Positions 1 through 10,829 of a DNA stretch of 64,000 nt are shown here, one piece after another. The DNA is from Ectobius pallidus (taxonomy: Eukaryota; Arthropoda; Insecta; Blattodea; Ectobiidae), in assembly GCA_964059195.1 (NCBI GenBank), contig CAXKWD010000003.1:19016606-19080605 (forward strand), in the 5' to 3' direction. The notes beneath the pieces are model-generated. The model was not told where the DNA came from. It did no database searches and saw only the letters and a program-made list of their open reading frames with translations. Each line of letters opens with the position of its first letter. Positions within the stretch are counted from its first letter, which is position 1. The translations under genes were made by a program, and so were the position numbers.

Positions 1-737
1 ATGCCCCTTCCACTTTGTATGAGTTGAAAACAGTACAAAGAATTAATAGCCTACCTTGTTTTATTAATTTTGACTGTGACAAAGGGGCTTTGGCACGCGG
101 CTTGTGTTTGACATGGCCAACCCTGATATGGAGTGTGAATGAGAGATATGGACATAACCATTCAATCAACCATGCAGTAGCGATGGCTGTATCAAACTCA
201 TTTATTCATTTCCATCCATACAATTAGAAGGTACTCTGCTAATTTCACTAACAGTGTCCCCCCTGTGGGGATTGAATGATCCACTTGCTGATTGATTCCT
301 GTATTGCCACATTACTGTAATTGCATGACCCTTCTCCCCTCTGTATCTCTCAGGTAAAACTGTTATTTGATTTCTATTTGCTTCTAAAGGCAATTTACAA
401 TATTGTAGATTGATTACATTGCACAATAAAATTGTTGTTTGTTCATTGTTTTGATTGTGATAGCTATGTGAATTCCGATAATTGGTATACCCTACACAGA
501 ATGATGTCGAAATGACAAAATTAGAAAACAGTATTCATGCTTTTCAGTTCAGAATTTTTAAAATGTCTGTAATTTCCATTTACATAAATATTAAAATACG
601 AGGTACTATACAGTTCATGAATAAAATAAGATAGGATGATACAATCGGACTCAGCGATATTTATTTTATAGGGTACTTATAATCTAAAAATAAAATGGCA
701 ACAATCTATAGAATCTATATCATAGAATCTATTAATT
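1..737. other. AT-rich spacer, nothing recognised
   Basis: No open frame with a recognisable domain and no terminal repeats were seen. The short open frames here (about 70 codons on either strand) have no family features and look like chance. Confidence 0.5.
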
Positions 738-745
738 TCCATGAA

Positions 746-1219
746 CAGGGGGCGGATTTCTGTGACCTAAAAAATAGGATATATGCATGCATTTATGACC
801 TAAAGAACATTAAAATATGACCAATAAAATTTAAAATATGACTTTACCACTTACACATTGTGCTAACTTTTTTACAGTTTGATTACAGTACATTTTATTA
901 AAATATAGTAGGCCTATTAATTATTTCAAATATCTGTAAATTCTCAAAAAGTATCATTTTAATGCAAAATTTACAAAATATGATATGAAACTTGAAAACT
1001 TCTTTAATATGGACACAAATATGTCAAAAATATGACCTAAATATGCATATTCATACTAAATATGCTACAATAGTTGAAAATTTCCTAAATATGCAGTTAT
1101 ATGCACAATAAAAGCCGTTCCATTTTCACCAGGATGCTTGGAATCGGGTTTAAATTAGTCGGACACCTGAAATAATGCAAAGGGGAAAAATATGACATGT
1201 CATAGAAATCCGCCCCCTA
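746..1219. mobile_element. Short hAT-type non-autonomous element (474 bp)
   Basis: Inverted ends read CAGGGGGCGGATTTCTGTGAC on the left and TAGGGGGCGGATTTCTATGAC (reverse complement) on the right. A perfect 8-bp duplication TCCATGAA lies at 738-745 and 1220-1227. Eight-base duplications and C/TAGGG ends are typical of hAT transposons. The interior is AT-rich, has no transposase, and repeats a 'tatgacctaaa' motif near both ends, possibly transposase sites. Confidence 0.85.
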
Positions 1220-1280
1220 TCCATGAATATCCTGGCATAGAAGAGTTCACATCCGCACACAGCCAATTAAAAATTACTAC

Positions 1281-1533
1281 GTGGTCCTGTAACCCCTAGG
1301 ATGGGGCATAGGGCCTCCAAGTGGAGGTTTCATTACCAATACTAATTTGGTTACGCTTATTTCCCGAGAGAGGGCCCCTCAACCCCCCTCTGGAAACTAA
1401 GGTATTACTTGGACGTGAAAGGGCCGAGAAATTTTGTCCAGAGGCTTTAATTTAGGTTTGGAGATCTTTTACGTGCCGTAAATCTACGACACGGGCCCCC
1501 CTGCAACAAGTCCCTCCCGGAGGACTCCGTACC
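1281..1533 (-). mobile_element. 5'-truncated SINE (family S2)
   Basis: The reverse complement matches the body and 3' part of the S2 elements at 13578-13968 and 38698-39087. The match covers the 'cacggagtcctccgggaggg' block, the 'gtagatttacggcacgtaa' block and the final 'cctagg' region. The tRNA-like head is missing, as expected for incomplete reverse transcription. Confidence 0.75.
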
Positions 1534-1639
1534 CAGGAGTTTTAAAGACGTATTAGTAATATATAATTTCTGTACAAGTAATGTTGTATAAACTAAAGTG
1601 TTTTTAATGTGTTCACTGGAATCATGTAACATGTTAGTC

Positions 1640-1785
1640 ACTGCACGTTGATAACTATATTTCCATTAGCGAGCTGACGTTTTATCAGATAAAATCACAT
1701 CCTTGTGTTTTATAAGATAAACAATCGTGATTGGTCTATAACCAAGGAATTGCTAAACGTTATTGGTCAATATCAAACACGATGT
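1640..1785 (-). repeat. Dispersed repeat shared with 62330-62570
   Basis: The stretch containing 'gataaacaatcgtgattggt', 'gctaaacgttattggtcaat' and 'atcaaacacg' recurs in reverse complement at 62330-62570. In that copy an AT-rich and AAAT-repeat insertion splits it. The class is unknown. Confidence 0.55.
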
Positions 1786-1799
1786 GTATGAGGATGAGA

Positions 1800-2056
1800 A
1801 AACAAAAAAGTAAATACACTCAATGTAAATGCATAAAAATGAATAAATAAGGGAGCAAATGTCATGAAAGTAACAAATTAATGACGTAAAATTGAAATAA
1901 ATGCCCAAAAAATACCAAATTGCATAAAATGACAAAAAATTACCTAGTAAAAATGCATTTCTACAATCAAGAGGCCATGATTAGAATTTATCTACAAGTT
2001 GGCAATGTCTATGCAGCATCAGTAAAAAGATGACATGGCAATAGAATCCGGACCCT
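1800..2056 (-). mobile_element. Partial hAT-type element, one end only
   Basis: This matches the right-hand part of the elements at 22703-23402 and 35311-36955, including the 'gaggccatgattag' and 'gttggcaatgtctatgcagc' blocks. It ends in an inverted terminus reading CAGGGTCCGGATTCTATTGCC on the minus strand. No matching left end was found, so the copy is truncated. Confidence 0.65.
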
Positions 2057-2063
2057 GGTGATA

Positions 2064-2850
2064 AGGAACAAAGAAGAACAAGGAAAAAATGAATAACAAG
2101 GGAAAAATAATTTTAAAAGATAGTGTTAAAAAATCATAGGAAATACGATTTTCCAACATAATGGCAAAAAGGGAAATAGACGAAAAAACAATGTTATAGA
2201 AAAATATGATGTTATGGACAAGTAAATGAACATAACTTACATATTTGAACAAAAACTGTAACTCGTTTGTCATTATTGTGCAGGATTTCTGTAAAAATCT
2301 GGTGACCTTATAATCCCGAAGAGAACCGGGGATATGAAGAGTTTTTATGAACTTTCACATGTAGCCTACTTTGCACCCCATGAATTATTAAATAAAGGTT
2401 ATCAAATAACGTTGGCCTTTCAGTGTCAATCTGTAGGTTCCTCGCCGCAGTTGTCATTCGGAATGAGAAATAATTTAATAACTAGAGACGTGTGTCAGAA
2501 AGCACACAAACATTTGAACATAGACAAGGGGAATCAGAGAGATCTAGTGAGTAAAAGAGAGAGGGAATTCGACCGCTTTATAATTTAATAACTTGCCTTT
2601 TTTTCTGAACTTCATCGGATATTCATCCGCATTGCAGAAATTGCTCTTATGATTATAGTTCTTCAAATACTTAATTATGGCTTTCACTTTCTTAAATGTC
2701 GTTTTCCTTTACCGTGCCTGGAAGCTGACCTCCATTGCCAGTTGCACAATAAATCAATATACGCTTATTTTTAATCACTTTCTCGGAGCTGAATCAAGTT
2801 GAAGGAAGTTGCTTCTTGCAGTGTTACACTTTTGATAAAATACTATAATT
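2064..2850. other. Spacer, nothing recognised
   Basis: An 84-codon open frame at 2334-2588 (+) has no recognisable domain. I saw no terminal repeats or RNA gene. Confidence 0.4.
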
Positions 2851-3081
2851 TTATTAAGTGCCAGTATGGTACTTTATAAGATTGTGTGGGGGACGGGCAA
2901 ATGTCTCTCCATCTGTCTGTCCGTGTGTCTGTACGCGCGATAACTCAAATACGCTTTATCGGATTTTCATGAAACTTGGAATACGCCTTTATAACGTCCG
3001 TGGGAAGAACCCTATTGATTGATACTGGACAAAATCGGTTGACCGGTACCGGCTCAATTTAGTGATTATTTTAATGGTAAT

Positions 3082-3387
3082 GACCGCCGGCGTGGTCTTG
3101 TGGTTAGCGTCGCTGACTACAGATCCGTCGGCCCGGGTTCGATCCCCGGTACCTTCTCGGATTTTTCTGAGGTCTGGTAGGGGTGCACTCACCCTCGTGA
3201 TTCAAATTGAGGAGCTACTTGATAGAGAAGTAGCGGTCATGGAAACCACCATTAACGGCCGTGGGTGTCGGCATGCTGACCACATGCCTCCCAATCCTGC
3301 CATCTGCCTATAGGTAGATGACGCAGCGGTCGGGTGGTAGGCCTTGTCCCTTCGGGGATGTCGCGCCACGGAGTTTAGTTTTAGTTT
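3082..3387 (+). mobile_element. tRNA-derived SINE (family S1), copy 1
   Basis: The head resembles a tRNA, with an A-box-like 'gtggtcttgtggttagcgt' and a B box 'ggttcgatcccc'. A conserved body ('tcaaattgaggagctacttg', 'catggaaaccaccattaacg') and a 'ttagttttagttta' tail follow. The 8-bp direct repeat ATGGTAAT flanks it at 3074-3081 and 3388-3395. The same repeat at 38285 lacks the insertion and reads straight through, giving an empty-site comparison. Other copies are at 10531 and 27440. Confidence 0.9.
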
Positions 3388-3544
3388 ATGGTAATATATT
3401 AGAATGAATTTGTTAAATAAAATTAGTTACCATGAGAACATATCGATTTACAGTATTCATATGCGGCTTTGGAAATTGCAATGCAATTAGCTATGACAAA
3501 TAACACTATTATTTACATTTGCTTATCAAACGCGATCGTTAAAC

Positions 3545-3725
3545 TGAGCGAGGTGGCCGAGAGGCTAACATTTTGGACTCGCATTCTGGAAGTCCCTGGT
3601 TCAAATCCCATAGCCGGCCAATTTGACATTTTTGTTGTTGTATTTTTATGTGAGTGTGCGATTGTCAAGATATTACAAATCTGTGTAGTTCTGCTAATGC
3701 TAGACGATGTTAATCTGATTTTTTG
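3545..3725 (+). mobile_element. tRNA-like SINE fragment (family S7 head)
   Basis: The sequence 'gcgaggtggccgagaggcta' followed by 'ggactcgcattc' and 'ggttcaaatccc' resembles a Ser/Leu-type tRNA with A and B boxes. It is interrupted and runs into non-tRNA DNA, so it is a SINE head and not a functional tRNA. The near-identical head at 57521 is followed by a full S7 body. Confidence 0.65.
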
Positions 3726-4004
3726 AAAGAAAGCTCGACCTTTGTTCTTCCGTAAGTCCTGCTTAATGTATCAATCTGGAGCTTAACTCGGAAGTGGATT
3801 TAAAAAAAAAAAAAAAAAAATCTAAATTTCTGGATATCATAATTGCAATTATAACTGTTCAAATTAAAGCAATCTGGCACTTTGTTACATCAGTTTACCT
3901 GATTTTATTTAAAATAGACTTAATTAACTATATTTATATATCTGGTGTATTGTTATTAGGCCTAGGCCTACTAGTAAAATTACAAGTATATTTTTTTAAA
4001 AATA

Positions 4005-4082
4005 AATCCTTCTCTGGTTGAGTGTAAGAGAAGGCTTTAAGGCCTTTACTCCGCCAAGTTAAATAATAATAATAATAATAAT
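4005..4082 (+). mobile_element. Probable LINE 3' end
   Basis: The phrase 'ctggttgagtgtaagagaag' then 'gcctttactccgcc' ends in an (AAT)n tail. This resembles the 3' untranslated end of insect non-LTR retrotransposons. No reverse transcriptase is attached, so the assignment rests on a short stretch. Confidence 0.45.
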
Positions 4083-4194
4083 ACTTGAAATTTGGAAAAG
4101 CCACAAATATTTAAATAATTTTCATCAATTTCATTTTATTAAATTTTAAGAAACGAATCTTTAATAATTTACAGCATTTCTTCATCTTTGAAAC

Positions 4195-4385
4195 AAATGC
4201 CGGGTAACCTTAGACCCTTGGGGTTACCGGACATTCTGGCCACCGTTATTTCCTTCGTCGTCTTCTTCGGAATGTGTGCGACTGGCGCGTCTCGTCCTAT
4301 GTGTTGATTCGGAGGCGCCCCGACATTGGGCTGATCACACATTCGGGGAGACCTTCCATGTCCTTGTTTACTTCATGAGTCTTGC
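4195..4385 (+). mobile_element. 5'-truncated SINE (family S4)
   Basis: It matches the body of the S4 copy at 34275-34819, from 'gtaaccttagacccttg' through 'cattgggctgatcac' to 'ggggagaccttccatg'. The tRNA-like head is absent. Confidence 0.75.
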
Positions 4386-4389
4386 GCTA

Positions 4390-5150
4390 GAAGATAGACG
4401 TTTATTTCGAGCTGTCTAAAAAATCCTTATACATACGTAGTTTCTAATGACTTAAAGGAACATTAATACAAAATTGGAAGAAAAATGGAACAAAGATTTG
4501 GGTTTTAATTGCGTTACAAAGAAACTAACATACAGACGAAACGACAAACGGTGGAGCTAAAATAGGACCTTGTTTCGGTTGTTCAGTTAAACGTTAAAGA
4601 ACATTAAAATTAAACATTAAAATTTAATGGAATTAAATTTAAACATTAGATGGAATTAAATTTAAATAAATGGAATTTAATGGAATTAAACATTAAAATT
4701 ACACACCGAAATTATAGGCTATTACATTAAAATTGAATACTTACTGTTGAGTTAGACCTTTTTTTGTAAAAATAAAAAGTATACTTAAATAATTATCTCA
4801 ATGAGATGTGCTTCGCGGGCTGTAAGGGAAGGTCTAACATACCGGCTTTTGGGAATCCCTGTTTTATAATATTTGGTTGAATTATGAACGACTGGCATTC
4901 AGGGAAAAAAACATCAATATTCAATTACAGAAAATAATTTCAATTTAATATGCAATTTCAAATGGAAGCTTAAAAACTGCATACCTGTGAAGTTAATTAA
5001 AATGCCCATTATTTCACTGTCCATTATTTCCTCATTAAATATTCATGACTTTAATGTACAGATGTAATAATGGTGAGGGCCATGACTTTACAGCCAATCA
5101 ATTTCTTTCCAGCACTGGCATTGCCACAGCACTTATATAATAGAATGTTA
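4390..5150. other. AT-rich spacer with short ATT-rich repeats
   Basis: At 4595-4700 a short motif, 'taatggaattaaa', recurs several times and looks like slippage-derived sequence. No gene was seen. Confidence 0.4.
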
Positions 5151-5159
5151 ATAGTTTTT

Positions 5160-5645
5160 TTTTGCACGACGTAACTAATTAGTGGTACTTACGAATATTG
5201 TTGCCGTGGATCGTAACTTGACATTCCCGCACGCAATCTGGTTGCTATGAAAACAAAAGAAATCTCCGTGCGGTAAAAATTACAAAAAGCACAAGTGCCG
5301 TAAGTAAAATTATCATAATACAAAGCCTTTATGGAAGACCGGAACCAAGGCCCCCTAGTTTGTGGCGACTTTAACAGGACAAATATTCGGTTCCCATAAC
5401 AACCAACACATGCGAATCACTTTCTGAAATAGTGTATTTACATAATATTTTCAGCTAATATCTCAATTAATATAAATAAATTTATATAAATAATCATCGT
5501 GCAAAAAATAGCATTCAATACTCGTGCCGTAAGCGCATAACGGATCTCGGAAATTGAAAAAACTCGGCGCAAGCGCCTCGTTTTTTCAAACTCTTTCCTC
5601 GATCCGTACGCACCGCTTACGGCACTTGTATCGCAATATACTATC
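5160..5645 (+). repeat. HP-family repeat, copy 1, with long hairpin
   Basis: The left end is 'tttgcacgacgtaactaatt' and the right end is 'cttgtatcgcaatatac'. A long stem-loop spans 5524-5625: arms starting GTGCCGTAAGCGCA pair with TGCGGTAAGCGGTGC-type complement, with apex ctcggcgcAAGCGCCTCG. Five other loci carry the same family. No transposase or clear terminal inverted repeat was found, so the class is unknown. Confidence 0.75.
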
Positions 5646-5689
5646 AGCCCATATTAGGGACGAGAGATACGAGCTCTAGTTGATCAATT

Positions 5690-6005
5690 AGTGACGAATC
5701 CAATACCGGGTGTTCGGAAATTCATATTACAAACTTCTAGGGCTAGTAGAGGGGACTTAGTAGGCCTAGACAATATTTCAAATAGGAACCCATGTCCGGA
5801 AAAGTACAGTTTCCGTGCTACAGCCATTACAATGTGTCGGATTTGCCGATGTTGTTTTGCAACCGGATAAGCAGTACATGACGTCAGAAGAGCACCATGT
5901 GAAATGAGGTGTGACGTAAGGTACAGAAGTAAATGACATTTGACTCCAGAATAAACCTCACCTAGGTAATTTGTCCCGACCAGGAATCGAACCCGGGCCC
6001 GCTGC
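5690..6005 (-). mobile_element. tRNA-related SINE-like element
   Basis: Read on the minus strand, 5967-6005 is 'gcgggcccgggttcgattcc' followed by 'tggtcgggac', a B-box-like tRNA arm shared with S4. The body after it differs from S4. An open frame across it (110 codons) is probably incidental. Confidence 0.55.
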
Positions 6006-6009
6006 GTGA

Positions 6010-6855
6010 TATTCATACATACAAAATAATAAAAACAAAATATAAAGTCAGAACTATTCCAGCCTATGCTCTGCAGTTCGGTGATGCGTTTAACACCCTG
6101 TATAAGGAATAGACAAAGATTCGTCTTAATATCGTAAAAATAATACGAGACCTCTCAACTGTAATAAGAAATAACAAAACCCTTTTCCATTCACATCATT
6201 TTGATTATGGTGCTTCAACCTTTTGACACTTGAGCATCAAATGGTAGGCTTGGTGTTTTTAGAAACAGCTGTAATTTCACGATACATTTAAGCCTTACAT
6301 TACGAGCTGTAAAAGTCATTTACATTTGTCTTTTGTTTAGGGGGTAATTTTATGGCATCGTATTAGCTAAATGAAGCTTTCTTTCTTTTCAAGCTCTTTG
6401 CTTCAGTTGCTTTTTTGTTTGCGAGTTGCCTTTCTTTCGCGAATCTGCTTCTGAAATCTTTTAATTCATTAGAGTTTGTATTTTCCTTCATAATCCCATT
6501 GTTTTAATCTCTTCTGTGTAGATAATTACAAATAAATTTCCTTGTACATTATCGTTCAAATTAATTGAATTGTAGCAGATTAGAAATCTCTAGAATATTG
6601 GCAAGCGCGGGTTGAGGGAATGGAAGTGGTGTACTATAGAAAATCTTTCTCATTAAAGAAAGTCTGGAAATTTCTTAAGGATTCTACCAACCTTGCTCCG
6701 GATGCTGAGAAACCAATTCGACCCTCTTAGACTCCATTATATTCAGTTTCTGTGATATAAACTACTTGATATAGACTAATATTAATGACTGTATTTTATT
6801 TAAGATCATTTTTTATTTGTTTTTTATTTTTTTAAATTTTTCATTTCATTTCTAT
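6010..6855. other. Spacer, nothing recognised
   Basis: AT-rich DNA. I found no open frame of note, no terminal repeats and no RNA-like structure. Confidence 0.4.
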
Positions 6856-6863
6856 TACATACA

Positions 6864-7748
6864 CTAGCAGGTGGAATACGCCGTAGCGTAATGGTTGAGG
6901 CGCTACGCTACAGACCGGAAGGTCGCGGGTTCGATCCCCGATGAGGTCGTTGGAGTTTTTCAATTGGCCTAATCCTTCTGGTGGCCCTTCGGCCCAGGGG
7001 TCGACTCAGCCTCCCACAGAAATGAGTACCAGGAGCAATCCTAGGGGTAAAGGCGGCCGGCGCGTAAGGCTGAAAACCTTACCAACTTCACGTGCCGAAT
7101 GTCTAAAGTCTGGGAGCCTCAACCTCCTGGGCCTCCATGGCCTGTATAGGGAACACTTTACTTTAGTTTACTTTACTTTTACACTAGCAGGTGCCCACGG
7201 CTTCGCCCACAATAATTAATTCTGAAATTAAAAATTAAAAGCAAAATAATTAAAACATGATACAGTATTTACTAACACTTACACGCGAATCATTTATAAA
7301 CTAAACGATTAATAATTATAATGAAACGACTAAATATTCTGTGATTAGAAAGCGTCTTTATTGTATTTGAAATTATGGACAAACGAATCGGCCAGGGTGA
7401 ACCCACAGATGTCGAAATGATCGATAATTCCATTTGATATATTTAAAAAATCGCGATTCTTTTATTTCCAAGTTATGACAAAAAAGGCAAAGCCACCTGT
7501 TATTCGTTTGACAATTGAAATGTATTACTGAACACTGGTGCTTCGAAAGTGCAAAAAATGCACGTTTTCTGCCCGTTTTTCACTCATAACTCGCGAACGA
7601 AAGCGAAAATTTAAAATCCGGCTTCAAGGTGCATTCAGCCACCCTTCAGTCCATCTACGTTGAAAATTTCAAATCTCTTCGTTCAGTAGATTTGGCTGGA
7701 CATCGCGCACAAACAGAATGACAAACAATTCCTTTCATTATTATAAGA
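6864..7748 (-). mobile_element. Non-autonomous Helitron (family H2), split by a SINE
   Basis: On the minus strand it starts TCTTATAATAATGAAAGG and ends with a hairpin from 'gtgggcgaagccgtgggc' and terminal CTAG. It is flanked by A at the 5' and T at the 3' side with no duplication, as Helitrons are. The 3' terminus (CTAGCAGGTG) is cut by an S3 SINE at 6874-7180, so part appears twice. The body matches 31384-31917 and 36989-37670. No Rep/helicase is encoded. Confidence 0.8.
6874..7180 (+). mobile_element. tRNA-derived SINE (family S3), copy 1
   Basis: The A-box-like 'gtagcgtaatggttgaggcg' and B box 'ggttcgatcccc' are followed by a body with 'gtcgactcagcctcccaca' and 'aaatgagtaccaggagcaat', and a TTTAC-rich tail. 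A perfect 13-bp duplication ACACTAGCAGGTG lies at 6861-6873 and 7181-7193. The duplicated target is the 3' terminus of a Helitron. A second copy is at 43996. Confidence 0.92.
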
Positions 7749-7764
7749 TTATCAAAAGATTTAT

Positions 7765-7870
7765 CCGAATGAGCCAATTCTGGTGATCGGGTTCAGTTCA
7801 GTTATTTATATTACAAAATTATTACACAATTAAATGCACAATTAAATACACATACATAAAACAAAATTTA
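7765..7870. repeat. Short repeat shared with 9125-9240
   Basis: The order 'gtgatc', 'ttcag/ttcgg', 'ttatttata', 'attaaatacacat' and 'acataaaa' is repeated at 9125-9240. The class is unknown. Confidence 0.5.
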
Positions 7871-8739
7871 AGTACTACCCGCGCGCCATATCTTGGGCGC
7901 TGGATTTACGGGGAAGTGAGGGTTGGGGGGAACAAAACATAGCTAATCCGCCAGTCTTTCTGCAGTGTTGTCAACCAAAGAAATCACATTTCAGCAGAAG
8001 CGCACATCAACAGCGTAAGTGTGGATGCCGAATTATAATTAGGCCTATTTCCGATGAATCATCCTTGCTATTTTATGTAGTGACATTTAATAGACAACGA
8101 TTTTAATGCAGTCCAATAATATAACGTGGTGACGGTATTGCGTAACAATTAATAACACTTCATAAGGCTTTAGTTATGAAATAAATCATTTTCCTCCGGG
8201 AAGAGAATGTTATATAAATAGGCTCAATATTTTTACACTGGATGACTAGTTTTAAGCATAAAGAAGAGTCTTAGCAGAACTTGCTTCACCATTTCGTGTT
8301 GTAAAACATAAGAGAGGTTAAGCATCTAAAAGTGGAGAAAACTATAGGCCTAATTTTAAACGTATTTAATACGTTTTGTGAAAAGTTCGCTCAACTTTCA
8401 GTCCATGAAATTGACATCAGAGTTCACGGGAGTGTCAGAAATTAGCACATACGGAATTCTTAAAGAGGTGAGGAAAGTGTTGGATGTACAATATGTGTTT
8501 GTGAAATAAGCAATTCCAAAAATTGTATTTTTCCCCATAACTCCATGCGTCAGAAAATATGTCAATAAATAAATAAGGATCCTGAGACAGAATGAAAGCT
8601 TAGTATTGAAGCCACTAGATGTCAGGGTGTATAGCGTACTTCGTGTTTCAATGTTGTCAGCTCAACCTACGAAGTTGAACGAAACCTACCGAATGAGGAC
8701 TAGGGAGCCGAGCGCTCAAGAAATCGCGCGCGGGTAGTA
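7871..8739. mobile_element. Inverted-repeat element with CG-rich ends
   Basis: The left end AGTACTACCCGCGCGCCA and the right end (reverse complement ATACTACCCGCGCGCGAT) are inverted over about 35 bp, continuing with TTGGGCGCT and TTGAGCGCT. TTTA occurs on both sides (7867-7870, 8740-8743), a possible 4-bp duplication. The interior has no long open frame. The superfamily is not assigned. Confidence 0.65.
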
Positions 8740-8744
8740 TTTAT

Positions 8745-9120
8745 TACACAAATATAGACCAGAGCAGTCAACTTTTTTTTTTATCTACTGCGGCCGTGAC
8801 CGCTAAGAATATTTGCCTAAAGTTGCCCACATGGAGTCGACAGTTATAAAATATGTGCATTATGCTTCATGTTAAAAAGAGGAAATTATTATTCTTTTGT
8901 TAAAAAATTAGTCGTAAAAGACAACTGGTTCACGTAAAATTATTCCAGTCATTTAAAAATTATCTTCCGCTGTCACAGTGACGGCTACATTAGTTAAAAT
9001 GTTTAAGAAACACAAGCTTGAGCATATAGACGAAGAGTATTAGACTTTCCACTTATGTAGACTTGCAAATTTCAAATCCTTTATTTTTATGAACATAAGT
9101 TTTATATAACAGAAGATTAT
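8745..9120. other. Spacer, nothing recognised
   Basis: AT-rich sequence without recognisable repeats or coding potential. Confidence 0.4.
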
Positions 9121-9340
9121 CTAAAAGAGTAAAGTGATCCTGTTCGGGTACAGTTCGGTTATTTACAATATAGAATTAGTACATATATTATATATTATAC
9201 AATTATAATTAAATACAAATAGGCCCTACATAAAAGAAAGTATAACTCTAATTTTGAATTCAATACCTAGAGAAAAAAAACATATGGGAAGAACAAAATT
9301 GAAATTCTGAGGTATAACTAATAAAATGGTTCCATAAATA

Positions 9341-10091
9341 CGAGGGTTGGTCAATAAGAAAGGTCTCCAACACTCTAGCCCAAGCTCATAACGTTGGACG
9401 AGAGATTTGGCGCCACTGTCATGTCCCGCTATCTCCCCTCTTTCAAACGAGCCATTGCTGCAATCGATGAACCTTTTAGTGTCCGAGGTAGAGCTGTTTG
9501 AAATGGATCTCCCGATTTCCGTCCCCGCCAAGTGCGGCCTCCGTGAACCCACCTCGCACAAACCTTATGGAACATCAATTTGTCACTCACAATGGTCTGT
9601 ATGGAACCTTTAGAAATGTCAGGAAGCAATAAACAAAGTTCAGGAGTAGTGACGCGTCGATCTTGTCGCACCAATTCACCGACTTTTGCCACCATTTCAT
9701 CTGTGACGGCTGTTGTTGGTCCCCCACTTCGTTCTTTATCATGATTATTTGTCCGGCCCTGTTTAAACTCACGAACCCATTTACGCACATTTTTTTATGT
9801 CCATACATCCCTCTCCATAAACTTCGCAAAGCTGTCTGTGAATTTCAATCGGCGGAACTTTTTTTGCAGTAAGAAACTTTGTGACTTCGCGTAGGTGCAC
9901 TTGGCGGGGACGGAAATCGGGAGATCCATTTCAAACAGCTCTAGCTCGGACACTAAAAGGTTCAACGATTGCAGCAATGGCTCATTTGAAAGAGGGGAGA
10001 TAGCGGGACATGACAGTGGCGCCAAATCTCTCGTCCAACGTTGTGAGCTTGGGCTAGAGTGTTGGAGACCTTACTTATTGACCAACCCTCG
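9341..10091 (-). mobile_element. Internally deleted mariner with very long inverted ends
   Basis: It begins CGAGGGTTGGTCAATAAG, ends in the complement, and sits between TA dinucleotides at 9339-9340 and 10092-10093, as Tc1/mariner elements do. About 200 bp at each end (9341-9540 and 9895-10091) are near-perfect inverted copies. Between them the minus strand encodes the N-terminal helix-turn-helix part of a mariner transposase. It then runs straight into the inverted arm, so the catalytic DDD/E region is gone. Confidence 0.88.
9430..9890 (-). pseudogene. mariner transposase N-terminal remnant
   Basis: The minus strand reads EIHRQLCEVYGEG, then WVREFKQGRTNNHD and ERSGGP, then DELV-type GELVRQDRR, KGSIQTIVSDKL and KVCARWV. 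This is the order of the paired helix-turn-helix region of mariner transposases, which binds the inverted ends. A frameshift near 9789 separates the first block from the second. After KVCARWV the frame enters inverted-repeat DNA, so the catalytic core is missing. It cannot encode an active enzyme. Confidence 0.85.
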
Positions 10092-10094
10092 TAT

Positions 10095-10510
10095 CTACTA
10101 ACTACAGAGTGAAGTAAATAATTTTAACCTACGAAATAAGATTTTTGATATAGGCCTACTTACCAAATTTTTTGCTGTTCATATTTACTGTTTCTGGATG
10201 TGACCTATTTCTGGATGACTACTTTGGATTTCGACCAACAAATGAGTTTGAAATCATCCAATCACAGGATCTGATTTACTCAATCTTTATCAGGTCGCAT
10301 AATCTTTAGGCACTTACGTTTGCATACGTCACCATTGGCGAAGTATTGGATGTGTTCTGGAAATAAAGTGAACGTTGCTTATATCTGTTCATTAATCAGC
10401 ATTATAATATTTTTACAAGAGCATAAATGGAATACGTATGTTCCTACGTGCGTAATATTTTTCAACAAATAGTAGGCTACTTACCAGTAAGTGTTGTTAC
10501 AAACTATAAT
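10095..10510. other. Spacer, nothing recognised
   Basis: No coding potential or repeat structure was seen. Confidence 0.4.
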
Positions 10511-10530
10511 AAGATTAATAATAATAATAA

Positions 10531-10829
10531 ACTAAAGTAAACTTCGTGGCGCTGCATCCCTGAAGGGACTAGCCCTACCACCTGACGGCTGCGTCATCTA
10601 CCATAGGCAGATGACAGGATTGGGGGCATGTGGTCAGCATGCCGACACCCAAGGTCGTTAATGGTGGTTTCCATGACCGAAGCCGCTACTTCTCTATCGA
10701 GTGGCTCCTCAATTTGAATCACGAGGCTGAGTTCACCCCGTTCCGGACCTCCCTACCTCAGAAAAATCCGAGGAGGTACTGGGATCGAACTCTAGTCAGC
10801 GACGCTAACCACAACACCACGTTGGCGGT

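Larger units (their letters stand above)
2855..3905 (+). repeat. TR-family repeat, copy 1, carrying two SINE insertions
   Basis: The head 'aagtgccagtatggtacttt' is followed by a CTGT-rich stretch, then one core unit ('gataactcaaatacgcttta' to 'accggtaccgg'). The tail is 'ttccgtaagtcctgctta' to 'tttgttacatcagtttacct'. Other copies lie at 20826, 33395, 38060, 46390 and 57884. An S1 SINE splits it at 3082-3387 and an S7-type head lies near 3545. No coding capacity was seen and the class is unknown. Confidence 0.7.
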
